Assembly (NCBI GenBank): GCA_020026075.1
Contig: JAHHQZ010000005.1
Span: 1-64,000, forward strand
Source of the DNA: Actinobacillus sp.
GTDB lineage: Bacteria; Pseudomonadota; Gammaproteobacteria; Enterobacterales; Pasteurellaceae
Direction: 5' to 3'
Length of the DNA stretch: 64,000 nt
Under the pieces are notes generated by a model. It was not told where the DNA came from. It saw nothing but the letters and a program-made list of their open reading frames with translations, and ran no database searches. The position numbers were made by a program, and so were the translations under genes. Numbering within the stretch: position 1 is the stretch's first letter; every line of letters starts with the position of its first letter. Below, piece after piece: positions 26,499-36,523 of this stretch.

Positions 26499-29426
26499 TT
26501 ACGCTTGGTTACTCACCACAAGGCGAACGCTATCTAAACGCCAGCTCGCTAAATCAAGCTGCTGCAAAATGGCATCACGCTGGGATTCTAAGGCGTGAAT
26601 TTCGCTATCACGGATATTGTCGTTCACTTCTTGTAGGCTTTTCAGGCGGCTAATTTCACTGTCAAGGGTAGTGTGCGCCACTTGTTTGGCGTTTTGGATA
26701 ATCGCTTGAGCTGGTTCACTAATTTTGCTCTCCCCTTGTGCAAGCATTTTTTCAATTTGCGGACGCATAAGTTTTACAACGCTGTTGGCAGTGGCTTTTT
26801 TCATTCGGCGTAACTGCTTTTGTAGCACGTCAAATGGCACTTGCTTACTGAGTTCGTTGCCACGCATATCAATGAGCAAACGCACAGGCGTTGGCGGTAG
26901 GAAGCGAGTGATTTGCAAGCCTGTTGGTGCTTGTGCCTCCACGATGTAAATCAATTCTAAAAGCAAGGTGCCAGCAGGTAAATTTGGGTTTACGAGCAGG
27001 GAAACGGCAGTTTTGCCCACGTCTGAATTGGTGATCAAATCAATACCGTGGCGGATCATCGGATGATCCCAGCTTAAAAATTCTACATCTTCACGCACAA
27101 GGGCAAGATCACGCTCGAAAGTTACGCTTACGCCTTCATCTTTCAAATAAGGGAAATCTGGCACTAGCATTGTAGAACTCGGCTTGATCACTAGGGTTTT
27201 CTCGCCGATGTCTTCTTGGTCAACGCCGATGATGTCGAAAAGGCGCAAGGCAAAATTCACCAGTGTGGTGTCGTCATCTTGCTCGCCGATGGTGTCAGCG
27301 AGCTGTTGTGCTGCCTCGCCGCCACGAGAATGCAATTCCAGCAGGCGATCACGCCCTGTTTCTAACGCTTTGGCTAAACGTTCACGCTCCATTTGGGTTT
27401 CGGTAATGAGATCCAAAAGGGCAGTGCTATCACGCTGTTCTAAAATGTTTTCCAAACGCTCGCCAAAAGTTTCGTACACAGCATTACCCATTGGACAGGT
27501 TTCTTCAAAGGCATTTAAGCCTTCGTGGAACCATTTTAAACGCAAGGCTGGCGGCGTATCAGCAAAGCAAGGGGCGTAAATATTCACATCACGCTGTTGC
27601 CCGATACGGTCAAGGCGACCGATACATTGTTCAAGCAAATCAGGGTTTTGTGGCAAATCAAATAGCACAAGATGACTAGCGAATTGGAAATTACGCCCTT
27701 CCGATCCCACGCTCGAACTTAACAGCACACGTGCACCTGTTTCATCGGCAAAGTAAGCCGCCGCACGATCACGTTCCACGATGGACATTTTTTCGTGGAA
27801 TAATGCGGCCTGAATGCCTGCTTTCTCACGCAAGGCTTGTTCAAGCTGGCTGGCGGTTTGGCTGGCACGGCACAGCACGAGAACTTTTTCTTGCGGATTA
27901 TCTTTTAAGAAATTGATGAGCCACTCCACACGAGGGTCAAATTCCCACCAACGTGCGTCAGGGTTCATTTTTAAGAACATTTGCTCAGGGGCGTTTAAGT
28001 TGATGTTGCGTGTTTCGCCGAGCATTGTCATTACTTTCACCGTGTTGGCGTATTGGCTTGGCATTGGCAACAGCACTTCGTGGAAAATACGGCGAGGGAA
28101 ACCTTGCACCCCTTGACGTGTGTTGCGGAACAGCAAACGGCTGGTGCCGTGACGGTCGATGAGCTGTTGAATGAGCGTTTGGCGAATGGCTGCTTTTTCT
28201 TCGTCAGAAATTCCAGCATCGTTTAATTGTTCAAATTGGCTGGCGAGTAGGGCTTTCTCTTCGGCGCTGGCTCGGCGTGGCAGTAAGCGTTTAGCGATTT
28301 GGCTTTCTGCTTTTTTGGTGAGTTTTTTATCCGCAAACAATGGCGCTAAATCTTGGGCGACTTTTTGATAAGTGGCTTGCTCGGCGACAAAGGCATCGTA
28401 GTCGTAAAAACGTTCAGGATCGAGCAAATGCAAGCGTGCGAAATGGCTTTCTTGCCCCAGCTGTTCAGGGGTTGCGGTTAATAAAAGCACCGCTGGAATA
28501 TTTTCAGAAAATTTGGCAACAAGGCTGTATTCGGCGCTTGGGTTGTCTTTTTGCCATTGTAAATGGTGTGCCTCGTCCACAATCAGCATATCAAATTGTG
28601 CACTTAACGCCTGCTCGGCACGGTTTAGGTGCGACACCAGCCAATCAAGGGAACATAAAATTAAGTTTTCGCTGTCAAAGGGATTTTCGTGTTCGTCATA
28701 TTCTTCTTTTGCGTCAAAATCACAGCAACGTTCTTCGTCAAACAAAGAAAATTTCAAATTAAAACGGCGTAGCATTTCCACAAGCCATTGATGTTGCAAG
28801 GTTTCAGGCACGAGAATAAGCACACGGCGCACTTTTTCAGAGAGCAACTGCTGCTGCAAAATCATTCCTGCCTCGATGGTTTTCCCAAGCCCCACTTCAT
28901 CTGCGAGCAAAACTCGAGGATTGACACGTTGCCCTACTTCACGTGCAATGTGCAGCTGGTGCGGAATCAGCCCCACACGGCTGCCACGCAAGCCACGCAG
29001 TGGTGATTGGAACTGTGCTTGCTGGTGAAGAAAGCTGTTGTAACGCAATAAAAATTGATCCGTTAAATCAATTTGACCATTAAACAAGCGGTCTTGTGCT
29101 TTACTAAACGTAATATGGTGAGCGATTTCAGGTTCTTGAATTACTGCCTCTTCGCCATTGTCTAAGCGTTTGACCAAATAAATATTTAAGCCGTTGCGCT
29201 CCATAACGTCTAGCACTTGTGCTTTCCAGCCATCGTGATGGGTAATTTCATCACCTTGCTTGAAAATAACACGGTTTAACGGCGCGTTTTCTAGGGCATA
29301 AATGCGGGTTTCTTCGGCGGCAGGGAAAGTAATGGTAACGGTGCGGTTATTAAGCCCTGTGATCATTCCTAACCCTAAGTTGTTTTCGGTTTCGCTAAGC
29401 CAGCGTTGGCCAATGGCAAATGACAT
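26499..29426 (-). CDS. rapA: RNA polymerase-associated ATPase RapA
   Basis: RapA is a Swi2/Snf2-type ATPase bound to RNA polymerase that aids its recycling. The 975-aa protein (E. coli 968) has N-terminal Tudor-like domains, Walker A in [17 protein letters not shown] (about 170-186), DEAHH (about 280) and helicase C motif [18 protein letters not shown] (about 600-617), then long C-terminal domains. A half-site-like attccagc occurs at 28209, probably by chance. Confidence 0.98.
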   Translation of the reverse strand: MSFAIGQRWLSETENNLGLGMITGLNNRTVTITFPAAEETRIYALENAPLNRVIFKQGDEITHHDGWKAQVLDVMERNGLNIYLVKRLDNGEEAVIQEPEIAHHITFSKAQDRLFNGQIDLTDQFLLRYNSFLHQQAQFQSPLRGLRGSRVGLIPHQLHIAREVGQRVNPRVLLADEVGLGKTIEAGMILQQQLLSEKVRRVLILVPETLQHQWLVEMLRRFNLKFSLFDEERCCDFDAKEEYDEHENPFDSENLILCSLDWLVSHLNRAEQALSAQFDMLIVDEAHHLQWQKDNPSAEYSLVAKFSENIPAVLLLTATPEQLGQESHFARLHLLDPERFYDYDAFVAEQATYQKVAQDLAPLFADKKLTKKAESQIAKRLLPRRASAEEKALLASQFEQLNDAGISDEEKAAIRQTLIQQLIDRHGTSRLLFRNTRQGVQGFPRRIFHEVLLPMPSQYANTVKVMTMLGETRNINLNAPEQMFLKMNPDARWWEFDPRVEWLINFLKDNPQEKVLVLCRASQTASQLEQALREKAGIQAALFHEKMSIVERDRAAAYFADETGARVLLSSSVGSEGRNFQFASHLVLFDLPQNPDLLEQCIGRLDRIGQQRDVNIYAPCFADTPPALRLKWFHEGLNAFEETCPMGNAVYETFGERLENILEQRDSTALLDLITETQMERERLAKALETGRDRLLELHSRGGEAAQQLADTIGEQDDDTTLVNFALRLFDIIGVDQEDIGEKTLVIKPSSTMLVPDFPYLKDEGVSVTFERDLALVREDVEFLSWDHPMIRHGIDLITNSDVGKTAVSLLVNPNLPAGTLLLELIYIVEAQAPTGLQITRFLPPTPVRLLIDMRGNELSKQVPFDVLQKQLRRMKKATANSVVKLMRPQIEKMLAQGESKISEPAQAIIQNAKQVAHTTLDSEISRLKSLQEVNDNIRDSEIHALESQRDAILQQLDLASWRLDSVRLVVSNQA

Positions 29427-29465
29427 ACGTTTTATCTATCCTATTTTTTGCAAAATTTGACTATT

Positions 29466-29509
29466 CTAGTGGGAACACGTCAAAAATCTAGTGGAACACG
29501 TCAAAAAAT
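29466..29509. repeat. Two tandem 21-22 bp repeats upstream of rapA / fadD
   Basis: ctagtgggaacacgtcaaa and ctagtggaacacgtcaaaaa are adjacent direct repeats differing by one base deletion, in the divergent rapA-fadD region. They could be paired protein-binding sites. No known regulator is recognised. Confidence 0.75.
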
Positions 29510-29543
29510 AAATGTTTTCAATGAAAAGTTGGCGTACAAAACG

Positions 29544-29585
29544 CTAGGCCGGAATTTTTGCAAAAATTTTGACGAAATTCCGACC
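29544..29585. repeat. Dispersed palindromic repeat
   Basis: Left arm ctaggccggaattttt, right arm gaaattccgacc, around caaaaatttt. It lies between the tandem repeats and fadD. Confidence 0.8.
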
Positions 29586-29644
29586 AAAAACTTGCGTGGA
29601 AAATACGGTAGGTTATAGCTTTTTTAAATGTAATTGATTATATT

Positions 29645-29662
29645 AGCGAACAGTTGTTCGCT
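29645..29662. promoter_or_regulatory. Perfect inverted repeat AGCGAAC-agtt-GTTCGCT upstream of fadD
   Basis: 7-bp arms, 4-nt centre, ending 8 nt before the aagagg ribosome-binding site of fadD (29668-29673). It fits a repressor operator or a leader hairpin near the ribosome-binding site. It does not match the FadR consensus as I know it. Confidence 0.6.
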
Positions 29663-29684
29663 GAAAAAAGAGGCTAAACTTTTT

Positions 29685-31490
29685 ATGTCACAAGACTTAA
29701 CTTACCACATCGTGGAACATCTGCGCCACCAAGCACAGAAAATGGCGGAGCGCCCAATGTTACGCTACCAAAAGGACGCTAAATGGCAGGATATTTCGTG
29801 GTCAAAATTCATTCAGATTGTTGATGATTTATCACGTGCATTGCTGGCTAATGGTGTAGCAGTGCAGGATAAAATCGGCATTTTTGCTAATAATATGCCA
29901 CGCTGGACGATGGTAGATATTGCAACGTTACAAATTCGTGCGGTAACCGTGCCAATTTTTGGCACCAATACTGCAGAGCAGGCGGCTTACATTATTAACG
30001 ATTCCGATATGAAAATTTTATTTGTCGGCAATCAATGGCAGTACGATGAAGCATTAACGGCGGCAAAAACTTGCCCTGATTTGCAAAAAATTGTCGTAAT
30101 GAAAGCGGATGTGGATTTGCGTAATGCCTCGCTTGGCGTGCATTGGCAGGATTTCATTGGCGAAGGCTATCCTGAACAGCAAGCGGCATTTGAACAGCGT
30201 TTAAACGGCAAAAATCTCGATGATTTATTCACACTCATTTACACATCAGGTACCACAGGCAACCCAAAAGGCGTAATGCTTTCGCACGGCAATCTTGCAC
30301 ACCAAATGCACGCACACGAGCTTGCCTTACCGCCGTTGAACGAAGATGATGTTTCCTTGTCATTTTTACCACTTTCTCACGTTTATGAGCGTGGTTGGGT
30401 GGCGTATATGATCCATTGTGGCGTGGTCAACACTTATTTAGAAGACCCACACGAAGTGCAAAAAGCCTTACAGGACGTACGTCCAACCTTAATGTGCGCT
30501 GTGCCACGCTTTTATGAAAAAGTGTACAGTGCCGTAATGGGCAAAGTGCATAACGCACCGTTGCACCGTCGTGGTATTTTCCACTGGGCGTTGTGGGTGG
30601 GCTATCGCTACCATTTACGCCGTGATCAAGGGCAAAAAATTTCATTTTTACTCGCCAAACAATATGCTTTAGCAGATAAATTAGTGCTTAGCAAACTGCG
30701 TGGCATTATGGGGGGGCGGGTGAGAATCCTACCGTGTGGCGGTGCTAAATTAGACGCAGACGTGGCGAAATTTTTCTTCACCATTGGGTTAAATATCAAA
30801 CCAGGTTACGGCTTAACCGAAGCTACCGCCACCGTATCCTGTGGGCGAGAAGGTAACTTCCAGCCAGAATCCATCGGCGAACCAATGCCAAACTGCGAGG
30901 TGAAAATCGGTGAAAACAATGAAATTTTAGTCAAAGGTGGATTGGTTATGCAGGGTTATTATAAAAATCCGCAAGCCACGCAAGAAAGTTTCACCGAAGA
31001 TGGCTACCTTAAAACGGGTGATGCCGGCTATTTAGACGCAAATGGCAACCTGTTCATTACCGATCGCATCAAAGAGTTGATGAAAACCTCCACAGGTAAA
31101 TACATTGCTCCACAAGTGCTAGAAGGGCGCATTGGTAAGGATAAATTTGTGGATCAAATCGCCGTGATTGCCGATGCGAAAAAGTACGTTTCCGCCCTCA
31201 TCGTGCCGTGCTTTGATTCCTTAGAAGAATATGCTAAACAGTTGAATATTCAGTATAAAAACCGCATGGAACTGGTCAAACACGCTGAAATTATTCAGCT
31301 ATTTGAAAAGCGTTTGCAAAAGTTACAAAAAGAACTGCCGAGCTTTGAGCAAGTGAAAAAATTCACCTTACTGCCAGAGGCATTCACAATGAAAATGAAT
31401 GAAATCACGCCGACGTTAAAACTCAAACGAAAAGTGATTTTGGAACGCTACAAAAAACAAATCGACCGAATGTACCGCTCCCATAAATAA
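29685..31490 (+). CDS. fadD: Long-chain acyl-CoA synthetase (AMP-binding)
   Basis: This enzyme activates fatty acids to acyl-CoA through an acyl-adenylate. The 601-aa protein has the P-loop [20 protein letters not shown] (about 200), [23 protein letters not shown] and the hinge region [19 protein letters not shown]. It is closer to the eukaryote-like FAA/long-chain AMP-forming type than to E. coli FadD. ATG at 29685 with aagagg upstream was chosen. FadL is encoded 1.4 kb away, so import and activation are near each other. A G7 run lies at 30710-30716. Confidence 0.9.
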   Translation: MSQDLTYHIVEHLRHQAQKMAERPMLRYQKDAKWQDISWSKFIQIVDDLSRALLANGVAVQDKIGIFANNMPRWTMVDIATLQIRAVTVPIFGTNTAEQAAYIINDSDMKILFVGNQWQYDEALTAAKTCPDLQKIVVMKADVDLRNASLGVHWQDFIGEGYPEQQAAFEQRLNGKNLDDLFTLIYTSGTTGNPKGVMLSHGNLAHQMHAHELALPPLNEDDVSLSFLPLSHVYERGWVAYMIHCGVVNTYLEDPHEVQKALQDVRPTLMCAVPRFYEKVYSAVMGKVHNAPLHRRGIFHWALWVGYRYHLRRDQGQKISFLLAKQYALADKLVLSKLRGIMGGRVRILPCGGAKLDADVAKFFFTIGLNIKPGYGLTEATATVSCGREGNFQPESIGEPMPNCEVKIGENNEILVKGGLVMQGYYKNPQATQESFTEDGYLKTGDAGYLDANGNLFITDRIKELMKTSTGKYIAPQVLEGRIGKDKFVDQIAVIADAKKYVSALIVPCFDSLEEYAKQLNIQYKNRMELVKHAEIIQLFEKRLQKLQKELPSFEQVKKFTLLPEAFTMKMNEITPTLKLKRKVILERYKKQIDRMYRSHK

Positions 31491-31494
31491 CCCA

Positions 31495-31530
31495 AACGCC
31501 GAAATTTTCCACAAAATTTCGGCGTTTTTT
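31495..31530 (+). terminator. Terminator after fadD
   Basis: The palindrome aacgccgaaattttccac / aaaatttcggcgtt followed by TTTTT begins 5 nt after the stop. It resembles the dispersed repeat but has gccgaaat instead of gccggaat. Confidence 0.85.
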
Positions 31531-31540
31531 ATGCACAAAA

Positions 31541-31588
31541 CCCACGCTGGAATATTCACCAAAATTTTGGCAAAAATTCCGGCGTGGG
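31541..31588. repeat. Dispersed palindromic repeat (CACGC subtype)
   Basis: Arms cccacgctggaatatt and aaaattccggcgtggg pair through the outer cacgc/gcgtg bases. Confidence 0.85.
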
Positions 31589-31666
31589 ATTTTTTGTTTT
31601 AGCTATTGGATCGCAGGCGGTTTTGCTGGAAAATAATGCTATTTCATTTTGTAGAGGAACATTGTG

Positions 31667-32761
31667 ATGACGGAAATTACAGGGTTTATTCAAAACTTTT
31701 TTATGCTGGTGGCGGAGTCTGCTCCTTGGCTGTTGCTGGGATTTTTTATTTCAGGATTGATTACTTTCGTGCTACCGCCGAGCTTTTTACAAAAGCATTT
31801 GGGCGGAAGGAATGCACTTTCTGTGGTCAAAGGGGCGTTGATTGGTGCACCGATTCCGCTGTGTTCTTGTAGTGTCATTCCTGTGGCGCTGGGCGTGCGC
31901 CGTGCTGGCGCATCAAAAGGGGCGACCACTTCGTTTTTAATTGCTAGCCCTGAAACAGGCGTGGATTCCATTGCGGTAACTTACGCTTTGTTAGGGCCGT
32001 TTATGGCGGTGGTGCGCCCTGTGGCGGCGGTTACAACAGCGGTGGTAACGGGGCTGATGGTGATGTTTTTTGAGCGTAATGACGCAGAGGAAAGCATCGT
32101 ACACACTACGCCGTCAAAGGCGTGTTGTGGTTCGCAGCACGTGGTGGAAACGCCGAAAAGCACTTGTTGCCACGCCGAAAAAACGCCGCCAACATCTTTT
32201 ATGCAAAAACTTCGTCACTGGTTTCAGTTTAGCTTTATTGAAATGGTCAACGATACCGCAATGTGGTTACTGATTGGGCTAGTGATTTCAGCGGCGATGA
32301 TGACGTTTGTCCCTGAATCATTTTTGCAAAAGTGGGGCGCTAGTCCTTATGCCTACGTGATAATGGCGCTTATCGGCGTTCCGATGTACATTTGTGCCAC
32401 GTCCAGCACGCCATTGGCGGTAGGGCTATTGTTTGCTGGGGTGTCGCCGGGGGCGATTTTGGTTTTCTTGCTCGCAGGCCCTGCCACGAATGTCGCAACT
32501 TTAGCCATTGTAAAACAAGCGTTGGGGAAAAAAGTGTTGGCGATTTATTTAAGCTGTTTAGTGTCCGTGAGCTTTCTGTTCGGCTGGCTAACGGATTACT
32601 TAGCCAGCTTTTTTCACATTGGATTACGAGCCGCCATCGCCCAAGAATATAGCGAATCCATCACGCCGTTTTCCGCCATTTGTAGCGTGATTTTACTACT
32701 GCTAATGGCGTACGTGCTGTACGTGAAAAAATTCTTGGGCAAAGCAACGCACTATCACTAA
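31667..32761 (+). CDS. SO_0444-type permease (predicted metal/heavy-metal efflux)
   Basis: The 364-aa inner-membrane protein has two homologous hydrophobic halves. The conserved motif GAPIPLCSCSVIPVALGVRRAGASKGATTSFLIASPETGVDS is in the first, and MYICATSSTPLAVGLLFAGVSPGAILVFLLAGPATN in the second. The central cytosolic loop (about 145-175) has Cys pairs (KACCGSQH, STCCHAEK) that could bind metal. This is the DUF318/SO_0444 permease family, for which Cu/Zn efflux has been proposed. A GTG start at 31664 is also open; ATG at 31667 has agagg 9 nt upstream. Confidence 0.88.
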   Translation: MTEITGFIQNFFMLVAESAPWLLLGFFISGLITFVLPPSFLQKHLGGRNALSVVKGALIGAPIPLCSCSVIPVALGVRRAGASKGATTSFLIASPETGVDSIAVTYALLGPFMAVVRPVAAVTTAVVTGLMVMFFERNDAEESIVHTTPSKACCGSQHVVETPKSTCCHAEKTPPTSFMQKLRHWFQFSFIEMVNDTAMWLLIGLVISAAMMTFVPESFLQKWGASPYAYVIMALIGVPMYICATSSTPLAVGLLFAGVSPGAILVFLLAGPATNVATLAIVKQALGKKVLAIYLSCLVSVSFLFGWLTDYLASFFHIGLRAAIAQEYSESITPFSAICSVILLLLMAYVLYVKKFLGKATHYH

Positions 32762-32776
32762 AGAAATCACCCATTA

Positions 32777-32812
32777 AAACAACCCCCAAAGTGATCTCTT
32801 TGGGGTTGTTTT
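32777..32812. terminator. Bidirectional terminator
   Basis: A hairpin with arms of about 14 bp (aaaacaaccccaaag-type / ctttggggttgtttt) between the permease gene and fadL, which converge. One extra C bulges in the left arm. Confidence 0.9.
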
Positions 32813-32820
32813 AGAAAACA

Positions 32821-32864
32821 AAAACGCCACGCCAGAATTTGTAAAAATATTCCAGCGTGGCGTT
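32821..32864. repeat. Dispersed palindromic repeat (CACGC subtype)
   Basis: Arms aaaacgccacgcc and gcgtggcgtttt extend the stem beyond the usual half-site, followed by TTTT, so this copy can act as a terminator for fadL. Confidence 0.85.
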
Positions 32865-32882
32865 TTTTGTTACGAACTTAAA

Positions 32883-34457
32883 TTAGAAACGGTAGTTTAA
32901 GTTCAAGCCGTAAAGCTGTGCTTTGGATTTCACGTCAAAGGTTGAGGCAGTTGGTTTGCCTTTGTCTTCGGTGAAGTGAGCTTTTTTACCGTGAATGTAG
33001 GCATACGCTGCATCAACAGATAAATTTGGGGTTAGATGGTAAGTTGCCCCGAGCGTTGCCCATAAGCGATCCGTATCTGGGATTGAAATGGTGTGGTAAT
33101 CACCCACTGTGCTGGTGTCGTAGGCTACCCCTGTGCGTAAGGTTAATTTCGGGCTGTAGTCATAAATTAAACCTAATGCATAACGCCAAGAATCTTTGAA
33201 GTATTCATCTTTGGTGAATAAGGTTTTTCCTGCATTAGAGATAGCGTGTAACTGTTTGAAACGGCTCCAGTTTGTCCATTTCACACTATAGGTTAACGCT
33301 AAGTTTGGTGCGAAACGGTTGTAACCTGCCACTTCGGCGTAGTCTGGCAATACGAGTTTTAATTTGCCATTAACTTCGCCACCGCCTTGTGGGCTAAATT
33401 GATCGGTATAAGCCTTGCCAATCGCATTTAGCTTTTCTCGCTGTTCAGGAGTTAATTTCCCCACTAACGCACCGACAATTGGTGATCCCATAATGGTGTC
33501 GACAGTTGGCAAGTCATTTGTAAATTTACCTTTGAAACGCACAATGATTGGTGAATGGTAAGCGAAACCGATGCGATGATTGTCGTCAAAGTCATAAGTT
33601 ACACCAAGATTTACACCAAAACTGATGTTATCACCTGTTAAGCGAGCCAAGGTTTTATTACGATATTTATCAAATGCTTTTGGCAGTTGTCCCATTGCGG
33701 CTTGTGCTTGTTGTGAAGCTAATGCTTGCTTGATTTTCATAGCTTGCTCTACGGTAATTTGATTATCACCAGTCAAGCCTAATTTTTGGTTAATTCCTGC
33801 TAACGCTTTACCCATTGCTGCGGCTTGCTGTTGTTGTGGTAATTTTTGTAGTTGGGCTTGCTGTTGTTGTAGTGAACCAATAATTGCCTCAGGCAAATAA
33901 CCCACCGTACGAGAAACCTCTGCTTTGGTGTAAATCACGTTTAAACCCGCACCGAAGCTCCAATTATTGTATTTGTAAGCACCGCTGAAATTGGTGTTAA
34001 TGGCTTCAATGTGAGTGCGACCGCCTAAGAAACCAGCGCCGAATGCGCCATCATATTCTGTGGATAAGCCAAAGTTCGCATTCACGCCCATACCTAAAAC
34101 GAAATTATCGTTCACAGGCAACACACCGTAAGTCATTGGAACTACTTCTCGTGGCGTGGCGTTACCTTGATGAACGGCTTTACCAGTGCTGTCAATTTTG
34201 CCATCAACAGTAATTTTTGGACGGAAAAGCACCGCACCAAAGCTCACTTCTGGGCGAGAAAATTGTGTCATTAACGCAGGGTTAGTCGCCACAACAGAGG
34301 CGTTATCTGCAACAATAGCCTCACCAGCAAATGCACGGCCTAAACCAGATGTTGATGTTTCATTGAGTTGGAAAGCGGCCGCTGACGTAACACTAGAAGC
34401 GGTTAAAACGAGTGTAGCCAACAAAGATTGGCGAAAAATTGATTTTGATTTCAACAT
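32883..34457 (-). CDS. fadL: Outer-membrane fatty-acid transporter FadL / OmpP1
   Basis: This is a 14-strand barrel that brings long-chain fatty acids across the outer membrane. The 524-aa protein has a signal peptide ending near SAAAF. The family N-terminus FQLNETSTSGLGRAFAGEA forms the hatch, and NPALMTQFSRPEVSFG holds the NPA motif. Many barrel strands end in an aromatic residue (LNLNYRF). It is longer than usual because of a Gln/Ala-rich segment of about 70 residues (about 200-275: QQQQAQLQKLPQQQQAAAMG and onwards), most likely in an extracellular loop. ATG at 34457 was chosen for the signal peptide. Confidence 0.93.
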   Translation of the reverse strand: MLKSKSIFRQSLLATLVLTASSVTSAAAFQLNETSTSGLGRAFAGEAIVADNASVVATNPALMTQFSRPEVSFGAVLFRPKITVDGKIDSTGKAVHQGNATPREVVPMTYGVLPVNDNFVLGMGVNANFGLSTEYDGAFGAGFLGGRTHIEAINTNFSGAYKYNNWSFGAGLNVIYTKAEVSRTVGYLPEAIIGSLQQQQAQLQKLPQQQQAAAMGKALAGINQKLGLTGDNQITVEQAMKIKQALASQQAQAAMGQLPKAFDKYRNKTLARLTGDNISFGVNLGVTYDFDDNHRIGFAYHSPIIVRFKGKFTNDLPTVDTIMGSPIVGALVGKLTPEQREKLNAIGKAYTDQFSPQGGGEVNGKLKLVLPDYAEVAGYNRFAPNLALTYSVKWTNWSRFKQLHAISNAGKTLFTKDEYFKDSWRYALGLIYDYSPKLTLRTGVAYDTSTVGDYHTISIPDTDRLWATLGATYHLTPNLSVDAAYAYIHGKKAHFTEDKGKPTASTFDVKSKAQLYGLNLNYRF

Positions 34458-34576
34458 AATAATTCCCATAAAATAGTAGCTTTGCCACAAAAATGCGCGC
34501 ATTATAACGAAAAATCCCCTAATAAACTAACGTAATGTAAGTGTTCCGACCAGTAACTGACGATGAGTAAGCCATT

Positions 34577-35389
34577 ATGTTTTTTGATACTCACACCCAC
34601 TTGGATTTATTAAGCGAACGTTCGCAATTATCCATCGCGCAAATTATCACCAATTCACAGGTCGCTGGCGTACAAAAATGCCTTTGGGCAAGCGTGCGTG
34701 CAAGCCAGTTTCAGCCGTTTTTACAGCAAGTGCAACCTTTTGCAAGCGACATTGCCGTAGGCTTAGGCTTACATCCTTTATTTATTCACGAACATTGCCA
34801 AACCGATCTCGATCTGCTGGAAAAGCACCTTGAAAATCCGCCAACTTGTCTTTCTGCTGTTGCGGAAATTGGACTGGATCGTTCCAGCGAATGGCTAGTA
34901 GATTTATGGCAAAAACAATGTGATTTTTTCACCGCTCAGCTTGCTCTCGCCCAACAATACTATTTCCCAGTAAGCTTACATAGCCGTAAAACCCACAATG
35001 AACTACTGCGTTTACTCAAACAGGCAACGTTGCCACAAGTGGGCAAACGAGGATTAGCTGGCGTTCTACACGGATTTTCAGGTAGTTTTCAGCAAGGAAA
35101 AGCCTTCATCGACAGCGGATTACTGCTCGGCGTTGGCGGTGTTATCACTTATCCACGTGCCAAGAAAACCCGAGATGCCATCGCACGCCTGCCGCTCGAT
35201 TGCCTCGTGTTAGAAACCGACAGCCCTGATATGCCACTCATCGGGCAACAAGGCAAAGCCAACCGCCCAAGCAACCTCCCCCTTATTTTTAAAACTTTGT
35301 GTGAAATCAAAGGGTTAAACAATGAAACAGCCATAGCCAATGCTCAACAAATACTATGGCAAAATGCACAAGATGTATTTTCTCGCTAA
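34577..35389 (+). CDS. TatD-family metal-dependent DNase (YjjV type)
   Basis: The 270-aa protein has the metal-binding start FFDTHTHLDLL, the segment AEIGLD, the His in PVSLHSRKTHNE, HGFSGS, and LETDSPDMPLIGQQGKANRPSNLP. These are the residues of TatD hydrolases, and the tail resembles YjjV. It is a putative exo/endonuclease of the TIM-barrel amidohydrolase class in the cytosol. Confidence 0.9.
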   Translation: MFFDTHTHLDLLSERSQLSIAQIITNSQVAGVQKCLWASVRASQFQPFLQQVQPFASDIAVGLGLHPLFIHEHCQTDLDLLEKHLENPPTCLSAVAEIGLDRSSEWLVDLWQKQCDFFTAQLALAQQYYFPVSLHSRKTHNELLRLLKQATLPQVGKRGLAGVLHGFSGSFQQGKAFIDSGLLLGVGGVITYPRAKKTRDAIARLPLDCLVLETDSPDMPLIGQQGKANRPSNLPLIFKTLCEIKGLNNETAIANAQQILWQNAQDVFSR

Positions 35390-35392
35390 ATT

Positions 35393-35440
35393 GCTAGGTC
35401 GGAATTTTTGCTAAAATTTTGTCAAAAATTCCAGCCTAGC
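35393..35440. repeat. Dispersed palindromic repeat, model copy
   Basis: One of the clearest copies. The left arm is gctaggtcggaatttttg and the right arm caaaaattccagcctagc, around ctaaaattttgt. The outer 8 bp and inner GGAATTTTT/AAAAATTCC pair. Confidence 0.9.
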
Positions 35441-35623
35441 TGTAATGCAAAAATTTTCTCAACATTTTAAATTCAACTTCTAAACTGCTCGCCATTTCCG
35501 CAATAAATTTAAACGGCGTTCTGCGATCTGCATCGCATAAATATGCCAAACCTATAACACACAGCTATTGCACATGGCTATTACAGCAGTCGCTACATAG
35601 GTTCATAAATTCGTTCTAAAACC

Positions 35624-35681
35624 TTAAAAGTTTTGCGAGCAAACTCGCAAAACAAAAATTTTCTGCTTGCAAAACTTTTAA
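35624..35681. repeat. Nested inverted repeats in a 440-bp non-coding stretch
   Basis: An inner perfect palindrome GTTTTGCGAG-caaa-CTCGCAAAAC (35630-35653) is nested in an outer pair TTAAAAGTTTTGCGAGC (35624-35640) / GCTTGCAAAACTTTTAA (35665-35681, one mismatch). The left arm can therefore pair with either of two partners. The gap 35390-35831 holds no gene that I can support, only this and two dispersed repeats. Confidence 0.75.
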
Positions 35682-35778
35682 AGTGGTGAAGTAAAGATAA
35701 TTGATTGAGTGAGCGAATGAGTAAACGAGAAGAAGAAATGCAGAGAGATAACTGACTGGGTAGGATAAAGAAAAAGCA

Positions 35779-35820
35779 ACGCTGGAATTTTTTACAAAAT
35801 TTTGACGAAAATTCCAGCGT
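35779..35820. repeat. Dispersed palindromic repeat (ACGC subtype)
   Basis: acgctggaattttt and aaaattccagcgt pair exactly. It lies 12 nt after the darP stop and may terminate darP. Confidence 0.85.
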
Positions 35821-35831
35821 AGGTATTTTGG

Positions 35832-36362
35832 CTAATCTTCAAGCATATAGCCTTTAAGAAAGGCAAACAGATCACGGAATGCTTTGCCGTGTTTTTGCTG
35901 AGCCTGTTCTTTTTGAGCGCCACGAATGAGCGTGCGCAACTGCTGGCGATCCATTTCAGGATACTCCGCTAGCACTAGTTGCATTCCCGCATCACCTTGT
36001 GCGATTAAATTTTCACGGTACTGTTCAATTTTATGCAGCATATCTTGCTGTAGCTGGTGGCGGTTTTCCACTTTTGCTAAGGCATCTTGAATTGGCTCCA
36101 CTTCCATACGGCGCAACAGTTTGCCAATGTATTGCAACTGACGGCGGCGAGTGCCTTTTTGTAATTTTTGCGCCAGCAAAATAGCCTCTTCAAGCTCAGG
36201 GGGTAATGGAATTTTGCCGAGATTGGTATTACTTAGGTTGATTAAAGCATCGCCTAATTTTTTTAGATCTTCGGCATCACGTTTGATTTCACTTTTACTC
36301 ACCCAAATGATTTCTTCTTGATTTTCTTCGTCCCACCAGTCGGTTTTATGTCCTTTTGCCAT
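35832..36362 (-). CDS. darP: Ribosome maturation protein DarP (YjgA, DUF615)
   Basis: The 176-aa basic helical protein has the family start DWWDEENQEEIIWVSKSEIKRDAE, LRRMEVEPIQDAL and HPE-like YPEMDRQQLRTLIR. It associates with late 50S precursors and helps peptidyl-transferase centre maturation. ATG at 36362 has aggaag upstream. It is divergent from pmbA, the usual neighbour. Confidence 0.93.
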   Translation of the reverse strand: MAKGHKTDWWDEENQEEIIWVSKSEIKRDAEDLKKLGDALINLSNTNLGKIPLPPELEEAILLAQKLQKGTRRRQLQYIGKLLRRMEVEPIQDALAKVENRHQLQQDMLHKIEQYRENLIAQGDAGMQLVLAEYPEMDRQQLRTLIRGAQKEQAQQKHGKAFRDLFAFLKGYMLED

Positions 36363-36523
36363 TTTTCTTCCTATCAAAAATAATTTAAAAAATAATTAGC
36401 CGAGCATTCTAATGGTTTTGCAGGGGAAAATATAGCAATGGCAGTTTTTTATGCGTTGAACGTTGGGCAATCAAGGCAGATTCGGTAGAATGTGGGCTAA
36501 TTTTTTACATTTGGGAAATATTT

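Noticed and set aside
28200..28216. Half-site-like gaaattccagc inside rapA
   Set aside because: Only the inner attccagc matches and the flanking bases do not follow the repeat, so chance is sufficient.
30710..30716. G7 homopolymer inside fadD, a possible phase-variation tract
   Set aside because: The reading frame is intact through the run and seven G is short for a proven contingency tract; fadD is also an unlikely phase-variable gene.
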